Source of the DNA: Colletotrichum lupini | Taxonomy: Eukaryota > Ascomycota > Sordariomycetes > Glomerellales > Glomerellaceae | Direction of reading: 5' to 3' | Assembly (NCBI RefSeq): GCF_023278565.1 | Contig: NC_064672.1 | Span: 4,154,001-4,218,000, forward strand | Length of the DNA: 64,000 nucleotides | In this document: one piece after another, positions 1-9,831 of the stretch | Position numbering within the stretch: position 1 is the first letter of the stretch | How the letters are laid out: each line of letters begins with the position of its first letter | Position numbers and translations under genes: made by a program | Notes under the pieces: model-generated | Told to the model about the DNA's origin: nothing | The model's database searches: none | What the model saw: only the letters and a program-made list of their open reading frames with translations

Positions 1-1262
1 AGAGTCGCCGTCGCCACGCTGGTGAGAACCTGGATCAATCCCGCGATACTGCGCCTCCCCAATCCAAGTCTCGTGCCGCCTCTACAGAGCACGCTGGAGA
101 CTTGAAGGCTATGAAGGATGAGAGGCAGCGTAAGAAGGAGGAAGCTGCTCGCGAGCTCGAGGAACGTCGCAAGTCCCTCGCACAACGTCCCTCGGCGCCA
201 CCGATTCCCCACCCCAACCACATCCGAATCGGTATTGAACCATCCCCAAGTGCCGTTGAACTTCCGCCTCGCAGCCACACTGCCGACCCTACTACCAACA
301 GAAGCATGTACGCACGCAGCAGCTCCAATGTGCACATTGGTTTGCCCGCAACGCCCAAGGCCATGCGTCTCATCATCGAGTCGGACAAAGACAAGAACAG
401 CATTCCGGTGCCCCCGATCCCGGCTACGTTTGCCCAGAGACATTCCCCGGTGACTTCTCCCCAGCAGCAGTCCCCCGAGAAAGAGCAGTCTGCCGAGACC
501 CTCACTTTGCTCCCTCAGACAACTTACCAGCTTCCTTCCACGGTCTATCAACCTCCCAACCGCGGAATGATTCCTCGCAGCATGTCGGCCCCGCCCGTCC
601 CTCCTGATGCGCCCTCCCCTAGAGGTCCTAGCGCCAGCAGCAAAGGTCTTTCTCGCGGTCCTTCCATGAGAAGAGGTCACTCTGGTGAGATTCGCACTGT
701 CGATGACATGATCCGGGTCAGACGTGCCTCCCAAGAAAGCAACAACTACGGAAGCATCCCACCGCCGCCGCCTCCTCCTCCTGCTCCGCCAATGTTGAAG
801 GAGCTTCAGCACCTTGCGATGCCTCCTCCCCCGCCCCCGGCGCCTCTCCCGTACACCGCCCACATCCAACCCGTGACCATGGGTTCCGGCATGATTGAGA
901 TTGTCATGGACGACGATGACGTTATCCAAACGACCATTGCTGCTCCCATGGACACAACAGTCCCAGTAATTCCACCACCCGCCCCGCCCGTGTCCAAGGG
1001 TGGTCACAGCCGAGGACGCAGCTTCTCTGAACGAGACAACAGCATCGCTGGCCGATTCTCCAAGGCGACCGACCGCTTCAGGTCCGGCAGCCGCAACCGC
1101 AAGGAGCCCTCAGCGCGGCCCCGCGGTCAGGAGGACTACGAATACGCCCCTTATGAGAGCGTACCTATGCCAATGAACTATGGCCGCGAGTCGATGCGAT
1201 CTCCCCCCGCCATGGCGCAGAAGAGCTTGCCTACTGGCCTGCACCACAGCGAGATGATTTGA
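1..1262 (+). CDS. Proline-rich low-complexity protein, C-terminal part (5' end outside window)
   Basis: The reading frame is open from the window edge (first whole codon at base 3) to TGA at 1260-1262, so this is the last roughly 420 residues of a longer protein. A charged, probably helical stretch with many K, E and R residues (around bases 102-180) is followed by a long disordered region rich in Ser and Pro. That region has two polyproline runs (around 760-800 and 825-850) of the kind bound by profilin, SH3 or WW domains. The tail is basic and Ser/Arg-rich. No catalytic domain is visible. A cytoskeletal or scaffold role is only a guess from composition; I do not recognise the family. Confidence 0.8.
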   Translation, partial: SRRRHAGENLDQSRDTAPPQSKSRAASTEHAGDLKAMKDERQRKKEEAARELEERRKSLAQRPSAPPIPHPNHIRIGIEPSPSAVELPPRSHTADPTTNRSMYARSSSNVHIGLPATPKAMRLIIESDKDKNSIPVPPIPATFAQRHSPVTSPQQQSPEKEQSAETLTLLPQTTYQLPSTVYQPPNRGMIPRSMSAPPVPPDAPSPRGPSASSKGLSRGPSMRRGHSGEIRTVDDMIRVRRASQESNNYGSIPPPPPPPPAPPMLKELQHLAMPPPPPPAPLPYTAHIQPVTMGSGMIEIVMDDDDVIQTTIAAPMDTTVPVIPPPAPPVSKGGHSRGRSFSERDNSIAGRFSKATDRFRSGSRNRKEPSARPRGQEDYEYAPYESVPMPMNYGRESMRSPPAMAQKSLPTGLHHSEMI

Positions 1263-3124
1263 TTTGGTCTTCCTGCTGGAAAAAGTTTCTACACTCCCCA
1301 ATCCCTTAATTAGCTTTACACATCACATGTCGATTCGTTGCATGGCGACAGGCGTTTCTCGATGAATCTCGATACCATTACTTTTTTTCCACGACCAACG
1401 AACACGAACAACACACTTTGCAGTGTGACAGCTCTGGGGCCGCCAGAACCACAACAACAGCAGTTAGAAGCCGCCTTTTGTATACTTCAAGTCTATCCTT
1501 GACGACGAACATTGGAACGCAGTGAAATGCCATTTCTTCTCCAATTTCTCATTATCTTTCAACTCTTTTTCGTTACACTTCTTGTTTTGCATTCTTAACT
1601 TCTCAAATGATGACTGATGATGGCTGGAACTTGGGATTTCGGGGCAGAGCCGCGAGGCAATACACATGAACACACGATACCTGTAGTGGGAAGAGCGGCT
1701 ATGTACGTGATGGAATGAACAGTCGTCGCGGGGGAAGGTCGAAAGGGCCAAATGGAAACGAAAACAGAGAAAAAGCTGGATGGTTTTCAAGATGACACCG
1801 TCTTGCGCCAACGAGTATGATGAGAGAGAGGAGGAGGAGGACGGAAGGGTTGGAACGGGATGGGTGAAAAGGGACCGAAAAGTGCTGGAAACGCGTGTCT
1901 TACAATGTTGCCTCACGGCATCTTTGTTCATCTAGTTGAAGGGTACGGGGATTCTTCCTTCCCCCGCCTCTTTTCATTTCTTTAACTTTTCTTTCCTTTT
2001 CAGATCTGCTTCTCCAAGTCGTTGACTGGATTGCAACTGATGTTGGTCTTTTTTCCCCTTTTTGAGCGGGTGATGATAGCTATGTAGCTTGCTCGTCGAG
2101 ATGGCCACGTACAGGCTAAAAATTGAGAAGAATGCAAACTGATTCCGAGACTATTGAGACATGAATGTGTCATATGAGAGTATCACTACAGTGACTCCGA
2201 TAATTCAATTGAGTTTGGTCCAGAGGGAAAGGCGGAAAAAAACGAAACAGGTCTGTCGTGAACTGGGATTGAACCATGTGCGAAAGAAATTGTGCCCAAA
2301 AAGGTACTTCTCAACACCCCGAAAAACATCGTCAACTGTACACACAGTAGGCGTTCGTCTCAATTACCAGCGACAACAATCAGACGGTCGCAACCGCGAT
2401 GCACATGCATCTACCTACCGACCGGTACAATATCTGATCCCAAAAAAAAGTCAAAAAATTGGAGTCGGCATCTCTATCCTCCTCCACTACCCCAAGCCCC
2501 CAGCGATCGTAATCCAGCACGCCATGCGACGGTGAAGATACCTCTGCAGAGTGAAACCTCCCTCAAGTGTCATCTCCATTGCTTAGGGCCGCACGCAGCG
2601 ATCGCAGGTTACCCGTGCGAGTGGGTGGCCACCGCAGCATTCGCACTGGGCGCCGCTGAGGGGTTCCAATGTGGATGGGGTAGCGGAAGAAGAGTAATGA
2701 AAGCCTTCAACCATTTGACCATTACAGCCGGTAATTGCGAACAAAATTGTATCACAAGTAGGGTCGAGGGCTGGCGGGGGACGTGCGGTGGTTTATGGGT
2801 GGGGCTGCTGAGGTAAGCAGGGTATTTGCGCGTGTAGGTGTAGGAGCTCCCAGCACTCAACGCGCCCGCGAACATCTCCACCGAGTACCGACCTAAGCTT
2901 CCAATGGAAGTTCCATCATCCACCCCAGCTTGCAATTCTGGTTGGACTTGACGTCGCGATTGCGCCCAGGGGTTCTGGCTCTCCGAAGCTCTCACCAACT
3001 TTTCTAAACCAAACCATCAAGCCGTCTTGAAACCCGCACAATATCAATGGCACCATAGCAGCCTTTTCCTGTTCTCAATTTTCGACCTGCTTCTGCTTCT
3101 TTGCAGCATCACCCAAACTCCACG
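1263..3124. other. Intergenic: 3' flank of the proline-rich gene and upstream region of GPI15
   Basis: No frame here has convincing coding character. A pyrimidine-rich tract at about 1949-2003 and CT-rich sequence just before 3125 look like fungal promoter or leader sequence. Nothing else was recognised. Confidence 0.5.
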
Positions 3125-3877
3125 ATGCTCGCAACAACCCCCCGCCTCCACGTCCGGCGCCCCTCGCCAACAACAGCCGAATTCACAGTAACGACCCGCC
3201 CACCACCAACCCTCGCAGTCCGCGTCCTCTCAGGCCTCCTCTTCACCCTCCGCATCCTCCTCTTCTTCTCCTCGATTCTCCTCCTCCAAGCAGCCCTGGC
3301 AGAATCGCCATACGTCATCTCCCTCCTCTCCGCATCGACAAGAGCGAAACCCACCGTAACCGCAACCGCAAACGACGGCCCAGACGCCCTCTTCTCGAGC
3401 GCAACGCTCTGGCAGGTCCTCCTCTTCATACGTACCTCGGCGCCAGGCCGCCTAGCGCACGCCGCGGCAGCATCGCATGCGATACCGCTACCCGTCCTGG
3501 TCCCGGGGTGTCTGCTCGCGGCGTACGCGACGCTGAAGCGCACGCATACCACTGAGAGTCTGCTCGTGCTGCGCGGGCTGGGGATACAGACGAGTTCGAC
3601 GAGTGGGAGTTATCTGTCGGCTGCCGCGACGCGGTTCATACCTACTGAGAAGATTCAGGACGTGTTGGTGAATGAGGCGTTCAGGGGCTTCGAGGTGCGG
3701 TACTATTTGATTGTCATTGTCGAGGGGGAAGAGGATATCGTCGTCGTGTTCCCTAGGATACTACCCAAGAAGAAGATTGTCGAGACGGTGTGGAGAGGCG
3801 TAAGGGGGTGTCTGTGGGAAGCGGACGGCGGGAGTAGTAATAGGAAGATGGATGATAGATGGCAGAACGGGGTATGA
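3125..3877 (+). CDS. GPI15: GPI-GlcNAc transferase subunit PIG-H/GPI15
   Basis: Single-exon gene for 250 residues. The ATG at 3125 is the first in frame. PIG-H is an accessory subunit of the ER GPI-N-acetylglucosaminyltransferase, which adds GlcNAc to phosphatidylinositol as the first step of GPI-anchor synthesis. Two hydrophobic segments in the N-terminal half (the first around residues 35-60, the second around 125-145) fit the family hairpin. They are followed by the PIG-H domain, beginning at ESLLVLRGLGIQ and running through FIPTEKIQDVLVNE and VVVFPRILP. The cytosolic C-terminal tail is short and charged. The 3' end faces PUS3, with 90 bp between the stop codons. Length and domain order match fungal PIG-H. 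Assignment is by recognised motifs, not alignment. Confidence 0.85.
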   Translation: MLATTPRLHVRRPSPTTAEFTVTTRPPPTLAVRVLSGLLFTLRILLFFSSILLLQAALAESPYVISLLSASTRAKPTVTATANDGPDALFSSATLWQVLLFIRTSAPGRLAHAAAASHAIPLPVLVPGCLLAAYATLKRTHTTESLLVLRGLGIQTSSTSGSYLSAAATRFIPTEKIQDVLVNEAFRGFEVRYYLIVIVEGEEDIVVVFPRILPKKKIVETVWRGVRGCLWEADGGSSNRKMDDRWQNGV

Positions 3878-3967
3878 CAGGTCCCTCGTAGCCTTGACGA
3901 ATTCATGATCTGATCAAAGCTTTCTACTTTATCTTTTTGTTTATGATAGGGGGCATGTGGCCATGAC

Positions 3968-5857
3968 CTACTCATCCCCATCACCCGCCGCAGCAGCCTG
4001 CTTGGCATCCTTAATGGCCTTCCTCCAATTCTTCGACTCCCTCATCTCATCCGAGTTCTTGAAGCCCTTACGCTGCGCCCACCGGTCATTAATCTCCGCC
4101 GGCGACGGCGTCAACTGCTTCTTCGCAATTGGCACGTACCCGCCCGACAGCTTCCCCTCGTGCCCGCCCTGGAACACCCTCTTGCCCTTGGCCTTCGACT
4201 CGGTCCCCTGTACCTGTCTCGAGACGAGATCCAGCAGGCGGTTCGCGAGCAGCTCGTCCATCTTCTTCTCGCGGTAGTGCGACCACAGGTTCTCGACCAC
4301 ATCGGCCTCGCCGTATACCCAGCGCAGCGCATTCTCCGCGTCGTTGGACGTCCGGCTCTCGTCGTCGCCTGGGAAGACGCAGTTCCATAGCACCAGCGGC
4401 GTCTCGTGCGCCAGATCGTAATTCGGCTTCCGCGGCGTGTTCTCAACATCGAGCAACCGCGTCACGAGGTCAGGCGTTTCCAGGCGCTGGCCGATGAGGA
4501 ACAGAATCGTAACCATATGCCGGATCTGATGCCACAGGAACGCTGTCCCGCGGATATTGAACGAATACACCTTCGGAAGCTGGCTTCCATCAACAGCACT
4601 GGCGCCCAGATACGGCAGCGCCGTACCCACGTCTTTCACCTCCTCGACGCCGGCCTCGAACATGCGTCGCTCAAAGTTTGTGATCTGCTTGCTCCCATCC
4701 ACCTTGCAGAAGTTACGGAAGTCGTGGGACCCAATAAAGTTCTGCGCCGCCTGGTTCATGGCGTCGATGTCGAGGTAGCCCTCCTTCATGCCGTCCGGCG
4801 TGCCATCAACCGTCGTCGCCGTGGGCGTGAAGGCGGGCTGGGTGAAGAAGTAGCGGTACTGGCGCTCCTCGCACGAGAAGCGGGCGGAGAAGTCTGGCGG
4901 CGGGGAGGGGCACCAGGCGATGATGCGGATGTCGTCGGGGAGGAGGCGGTTGAGGACCTTGACGTATTGGATCTCGTCGTTGATCTCGTCCCAGACCCTT
5001 TCGGGCTTCTTCTCCTTCCGTTCCTCCTCGACCTTTTCCGTGCCCTCCATCGGAGTGTCGTCCCCTTCCGTCTCAGCGGCTGGTGCAGGATCCTCTTGCT
5101 TCTTGGGCACCGGTCTGTTACTCCGCACCCTCAACCCGATGACCTGTCCAAACGCGCTCACGCCGCGATCCGTCCTCCCGCACTTGGAGTACTCGCAGCA
5201 GTCAAAGTTGACGACATCCTGATCCTCGGGGAAGATGAGGCACGACTTTGTCAGGGCGTTCCACAGCTCGCCCTCGATCGTCGGCAGACTCGCCGAGGTG
5301 GCGTACTCGAATCCGCCGTACCGCTTGCCCAGGTACGCCAGCTTCAGCGCGATGAAGCGGGTGGAGTACCGTGACGAGTCGATCCGCTTGGCCTCCTTCT
5401 TTCTCTTCTTCACCGGCGGGGCCCCGTCTGTCGCTGTTACTACTGCAGCACCGGCGCCGTTCTTGGTGGTGCTGCTGGGGGCACCGGACCCGGCACCGGA
5501 GGCCTTTGATGCCGCATCCCGCTTGTCGAGTTCATGCTCGAGCTGTCTTATGCGGGAGATGAGACGCGCCTGGTCCCATGACTCGTACCGTCCGCTCACA
5601 TCGGCCATGTTTGCGACGGGAGCGGTGCTGAAGCTCCTAGCCGCGAATATAGAGGATGGTCGGTAAGGATGAGTGAGATGCTGGTGAGTAATAGTGAAAC
5701 GACGCGGATGGTGGTGGTGTTGATAATGCCCTCCTCGACGGACTAAAACTTGTGAGCAGCCGTGTAATAGACCTCCAGCGTGCCTCGATAGGTTCAGACT
5801 CGGGCTTGGCGGACAATGCAGACAGAGACCCCAAAACAATTCATGTAAGGGCTTCAT
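3968..5857 (-). CDS. PUS3: tRNA pseudouridine synthase 3 (PUS3/DEG1), possibly with a mitochondrial long form
   Basis: Uninterrupted 629-codon frame for a TruA-family enzyme. The core resembles yeast Deg1, which makes pseudouridine at positions 38 and 39 of the tRNA anticodon arm. The catalytic Asp lies in CGRTDRGVSA. Other family blocks are LLPDDIRI, DARFSCEERQYRY-like sequence, FIGSHDFRNFCKVDGSKQ and FLWHQIRHM. The N-terminal W-x-R-L-x-x-RI-x-x-LE helix before the catalytic domain is also Deg1-like. Two starts are plausible: ATG 5857 adds 83 residues rich in Arg, His and Ser ending in RSFSTAPVAN, like a mitochondrial presequence; ATG 5608 (MADVSG) gives a 546-residue cytosolic or nuclear form. 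The gene is head-to-head with the GTPase at 6333. Confidence 0.9.
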   Translation of the reverse strand: MKPLHELFWGLCLHCPPSPSLNLSRHAGGLLHGCSQVLVRRGGHYQHHHHPRRFTITHQHLTHPYRPSSIFAARSFSTAPVANMADVSGRYESWDQARLISRIRQLEHELDKRDAASKASGAGSGAPSSTTKNGAGAAVVTATDGAPPVKKRKKEAKRIDSSRYSTRFIALKLAYLGKRYGGFEYATSASLPTIEGELWNALTKSCLIFPEDQDVVNFDCCEYSKCGRTDRGVSAFGQVIGLRVRSNRPVPKKQEDPAPAAETEGDDTPMEGTEKVEEERKEKKPERVWDEINDEIQYVKVLNRLLPDDIRIIAWCPSPPPDFSARFSCEERQYRYFFTQPAFTPTATTVDGTPDGMKEGYLDIDAMNQAAQNFIGSHDFRNFCKVDGSKQITNFERRMFEAGVEEVKDVGTALPYLGASAVDGSQLPKVYSFNIRGTAFLWHQIRHMVTILFLIGQRLETPDLVTRLLDVENTPRKPNYDLAHETPLVLWNCVFPGDDESRTSNDAENALRWVYGEADVVENLWSHYREKKMDELLANRLLDLVSRQVQGTESKAKGKRVFQGGHEGKLSGGYVPIAKKQLTPSPAEINDRWAQRKGFKNSDEMRESKNWRKAIKDAKQAAAAGDGDE

Positions 5858-6332
5858 ATGCCCTCTATCTCTCCTCTCATGTGAGTTTATGGGAATTTTT
5901 GGAGGGGTGGTGGTGGTGGTTCAGACGCGGACCGGCATCATGCGGGTACCTTTGGGCCTGGAAGAGTCACTTTTGGAGGGGCCGGCGCATGCAAGTTGAG
6001 TGACAACCAATTTTTATTTCTTTTTATTTCTTAGCATCAACTTTTTTTCGTCGCCCTGTAGAAAACAAAATGTGGCTTGTGCTGTGGCTGTAGCTCGACT
6101 CCACACTCTCTCATCCTCCCCTCATGGAGAAAGCCGAACCGTTGCGACGGGACCAGTGGGCGCGAAATGGGCACTGTGTTTCTGGTGCTGGAGTCTTGGC
6201 TGAGTCCGCACCAGGCCTGGCCCTGCGCCATTTGTTCCCTAGACATCGCCGTATCTAGACGTCCCATCGGAAGTCGTCCGAAGCAGCCGTTGCGTTCCCT
6301 TCAAAAGGCTCAACATCAAAGGTCTTACAATC
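5858..6332. promoter_or_regulatory. Divergent promoter region, PUS3 / Rho-like GTPase
   Basis: The 475 bp between two divergent start codons must hold both promoters. A T-rich stretch lies at about 6005-6055. No specific factor site was recognised. Confidence 0.5.
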
Positions 6333-7025
6333 ATGGAAGAGGAATCAGTCAAGATATTATTAGTTGGTGATGAGAAATGTGGAAAGACGTCGTTTCTCTC
6401 GTCCGTATGCCCTTTATCGAGACCATGCCATGGGGGTCTCACAATGCTAATGAGATGTGCCCCTGAAATAGGCGACTGAGCGCCGGCGAAGGCACCGGGC
6501 CCATCAGATTGCTCAGAGATATTGACCAACCCTTCATTTTCGAGATCAAGTTTTCTGGAAAACCGTACCGTCTAGAGTTTTATGATACAAATAGCCCCGA
6601 GAACTGGAAGCTGCTCGAGCCGGACATTGTTATACTGTGTTACGACATAAGCCAGCGGCTGAGTCTCATCAACATGAGGAGACATGTATGTTCTCCTGAA
6701 TGACTCTCTTCTGTTTCTGTATCCCGTCTGACATCCGATACAGTGGCTTCCAGAGGTCAAAATGTCCTTCCGCAGGCCCGACCGCTTGCCCATCCTCATG
6801 CTGGGTCTCAAGAGAGACCTACGATCCGAAGACGACCCCAACGGGGTCATCTATCCCCAAGAAGCATACCAGCAGGCGCAGGAGATCCGCATAGACAAGT
6901 ACATGGAATGCTCCGCGGTGACGGGCGAACTGCTCAAGCTGGCGTTCGAGGAGATTGGTAAAACCGCAATCATGACGCGGAAGGCCGAGGGAGGACAGAG
7001 CGAGGGCGGTTGTGTCGCCATGTGA
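6333..7025 (+). CDS. Atypical Rho-like small GTPase with a CaaX box
   Basis: Three exons by inspection: 6333-6400, 6472-6685 and 6744-7025, giving 187 residues. The first donor is GTCCGT; it keeps the frame, whereas GTATGC four bases later leads to a stop. The P-loop GDEKCGKT is at residues 12-19. The G4-like GLKRDLRS and G5-like ECSAVTGE elements resemble Rho proteins, and the C-terminus CVAM is a prenylation motif, so membrane anchoring is likely. The G3 box is unusual: canonical DTAGQE reads DTNSPEN (from D61), so the catalytic glutamine is absent, and switch I lacks the usual Rho effector sequence. By analogy with Rnd or RhoH proteins it may hydrolyse GTP poorly. Function is not known to me. 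Confidence 0.8.
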
Positions 7026-7138
7026 GATTCATTGCCTCGTCAGGGCGACCCTGATACTCCACTCCAGGAGGAAGAGGACACATTGGAGGACTCGGTGCCG
7101 TCCAAAGTGAGTTGCGAAGTGTGATGCGGCAAGGCTTT

Positions 7139-7678
7139 CTAAGCAGCGCCGTTCGCAGCTTCCTCGGCGCCTTCCTCCTCTCCTGCCTCCTGGGGGAACG
7201 AGCCAAGCACTTCAGCAATGATGTTGACCATCTCCTCCTGCTGGTTCTCATCGAAGCGCTCAGGCATCTCTTCGATGACGGTGTTCAGAGCGGCGACGGA
7301 TGCTGGGCGGAGGTTCAGGATCATGATGACCTCACCCTTGGCCAAGTCATAGGGCTGAAGCTTACCCAGGAGCTGGGTGATACAGTCTGGATGATATGTA
7401 ATGGGGTCTTGGCTGAGCGGGTTTGGTGCTGTCCGCAGATACTGGAGGAGCTACATATGTGTCAGCCATGAGTTTATTACACAGAAGCAGATACCCAATT
7501 TTCATTGCATGTATAACTTGGATGTGGTCAGACTCACCTCTCTTGCCAGCGGTTCAAGGTTGCCGGGACCGCGGCGTTCTCCACGCTCACGCTTCTTCTG
7601 ACCAAGCTTGCGCTCATTCAGATGTTGATAGACCTCATAGTTGGTCAAAACTGCCGACTGAGCCTCAAGGATCTTCAT
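7139..7678 (-). CDS. RPC9: RNA polymerase III subunit RPC9 (Rpc17, CGRP-RCP-like)
   Basis: Two exons on the minus strand, 7678-7538 and 7450-7139, joined in phase 0 across an 87-bp GTGAGT..TAG intron, giving 150 residues. The start MKILEAQSAVLTNYEVYQHL and the HRDC-like core (QPYDLAKGEVIMILNLRP, then a VIEEMPERF-like helix) are typical of Rpb4/RPC9 proteins. With the RPC8 partner it forms the stalk of RNA polymerase III, which takes part in promoter opening and Brf1 contact during tRNA and 5S rRNA transcription. A short acidic, Ala/Glu-rich tail ends the protein. Length is as expected. The 3' end is 114 bp from the GTPase stop, tail to tail. Confidence 0.88.
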
Positions 7679-9831
7679 CTTGATTGCGTGCTTGGCGCGG
7701 GGGACGACTAGGTTGCGATTATCGGGTAGAGGAGAAGGTGTGATGCAAACCGTTTGATACCAGGTGGCAACGGCGGCAATTGCGTATGGGCCAAAAAGAG
7801 TGCGGAAAATGCAAGCTGCGCAGGCGCTTGGTGTTTGCGGGAAATCGACGTGTCGGTGTACAAGGTGAAGAGGCTAGGCCAATGTACCTGTCACTCAAAA
7901 CGGAACCTCGCAGATGCTCTTTGAGAGGGACAGGAATAGGCTGTTCAAGTGGTACAACCTTGGACAAGCTGACGTTTGATTTGACAAGGGTAAGTGACTG
8001 GTGACTCTGCCTTGGGGTCTATCAAGGAAATATCGGGTCGCCTTGAATCCAGTTGTGACTTGTGAGAAGTCGGAAGAGTCAGATGAGGTAAAGGTACTGT
8101 GTAATCTCGTAAAAAGAATTACACTCGTGACTGTCCGGAATCTAGGCGAGCAATGGGAGGCAAGGTACGATGCTGCCGCAAATTCTTCTTGACAACCCAA
8201 GTGCCCCGCGGTCGATGGCCGGTACGGTTGGCAACGAGCTGCAGGGAGATAAAAAGGCAAGCAGAAAAGCAGGTGCATTGACACGGCTCAAGGCACCAAT
8301 CACGATGCCCAGTCCCCCACTCTGCCATGTGCTAAATTGTCGTAGAGTACGTACCGGATCTGGAATTGCGCAATGAGAGGGGGAAAGAGCGTTGGCGTTG
8401 GCGGCTTCAGATTCGAAGTAGGTGCCTCCGCTGGCCGGTGGCCGCTTCCTCCTGCCTGCGGCCCTGCCACCTGCACCTCTTGTCGTTAATAAAAGCCGGT
8501 CGGTTACTCGCGTTATTTCACTCCTTATTACACTACCTTAGAACAACTACCTACGTAGTACAGTACTACACTAATAAGGTAAGGGGAGGTGTGAGATTCC
8601 CCAGGTACTCCTTCCCGCCTCACTATCATCGTCAAGGAGCGCTATTTTCTGGATGTACATTCAAGAGGCATATACTCTGTCTGCATTATCCGTACAATCA
8701 CGAGGCAGCCAGACTTTTTGACAAGGGGATGGATTTCAGAATATCCACCTCATTCGGCATATCGCAGCCAGAATTAGAACAAGAGTCACTGCTGCATTCC
8801 GGGCAGCGTTCCACGAATCCAATGCAATTCAATCCTCCCTGTACGAAGTCAGTCGTTGACACTGTACTTCCGTACCTGGTCGCCTATGTCTTCCGCCGCC
8901 GTCACCGCCCTCGCATCGCTTCAGGCATCTCCGTCACCGGTCTACGGCACTCTGCGTGAGGCTCGGCGTGTCTGGGCAGCCTGGCAACGACCGGAAGAAT
9001 ACAGTGCATGGTTAGAACGTCGTCGGGGCGCAAAATCTCTGCGAGACTGCCAGAGATCGGAGTCATGAACATACACACAGGCGCAACAAGGTACCCGTGC
9101 TAACCTAAAATGGCCACTTCTACACCCATTCACCCTGTGAGGGAGCCCTGTGTAATCTCTCTTTCTACCCCACCACCACACATTTCCACCTGCCACCCCC
9201 AAGTCCACATGGCGGCGACTGCACCCGACCCCGATTCCTGCCAATCCCAAACAAACTTATCCACTCAGAGATTTTCCTTTACAACTTCTCGACAACCCCA
9301 GCTTCAGACAGAATTGCCCCCCGCTACCAGCTTTTCCCTCCTCCCTCTTCTCTTGAGCTTGTTCGTCATGCTCCCGTTGTGATAGCATCTCTAGAGGCCT
9401 TCCCCCTCATCCCCGCTGATTGCTCTCCAGCTCTCGAGCATCTTTACCATACAATTCCCTTCTACGCATACCCTCGGCTTCGGCACATTCCAGTCCCTGT
9501 GACGTCGCCCTGCACCCCACTAGCAGATTTTTGACGACTCCAGCAAACCCGACACCGGCTCTCTCTCGCTCGCGATCCTCCAACCCGCACACGACACCTT
9601 CGAACCCTCAAAAAATACCCGGGGTATCTTTCTCCACAACCATCTTCGAATACCCTAGCTGCGAAATACACATTGCAGCCCCGGCCTCGACGCCCTCTTT
9701 TCTTCCTCAGGTCCTAGTCATACCCTCGAGCGGTTCTAGGTTCAGCCTCCAATATCGCCGGTTTCGCCCGACCACTATTCTCCTCTTCTTCATTCACCCA
9801 TTGCTTCTTGAGCAACCAGCAAATCTTCACA
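7679..9831. other. Divergent intergenic region, RPC9 / PRS1
   Basis: A 2.15-kb region between divergent starts. From about 9100 to 9830 the plus strand is strongly C- and CT-rich, consistent with a long PRS1 leader. Open frames here (for example about 8366-8959) lack coding character. Nothing else was recognised. Confidence 0.5.

Noticed and set aside
2240..2310. tRNA-like T-loop (GGTTCAATCCC on the minus strand)
   Set aside because: No matching A box, acceptor stem or D arm could be built around it.
8366..8959. Open frame of 197 codons upstream of PRS1
   Set aside because: No ATG-context, domain or codon pattern support; AT/CT composition fits leader or intergenic DNA.
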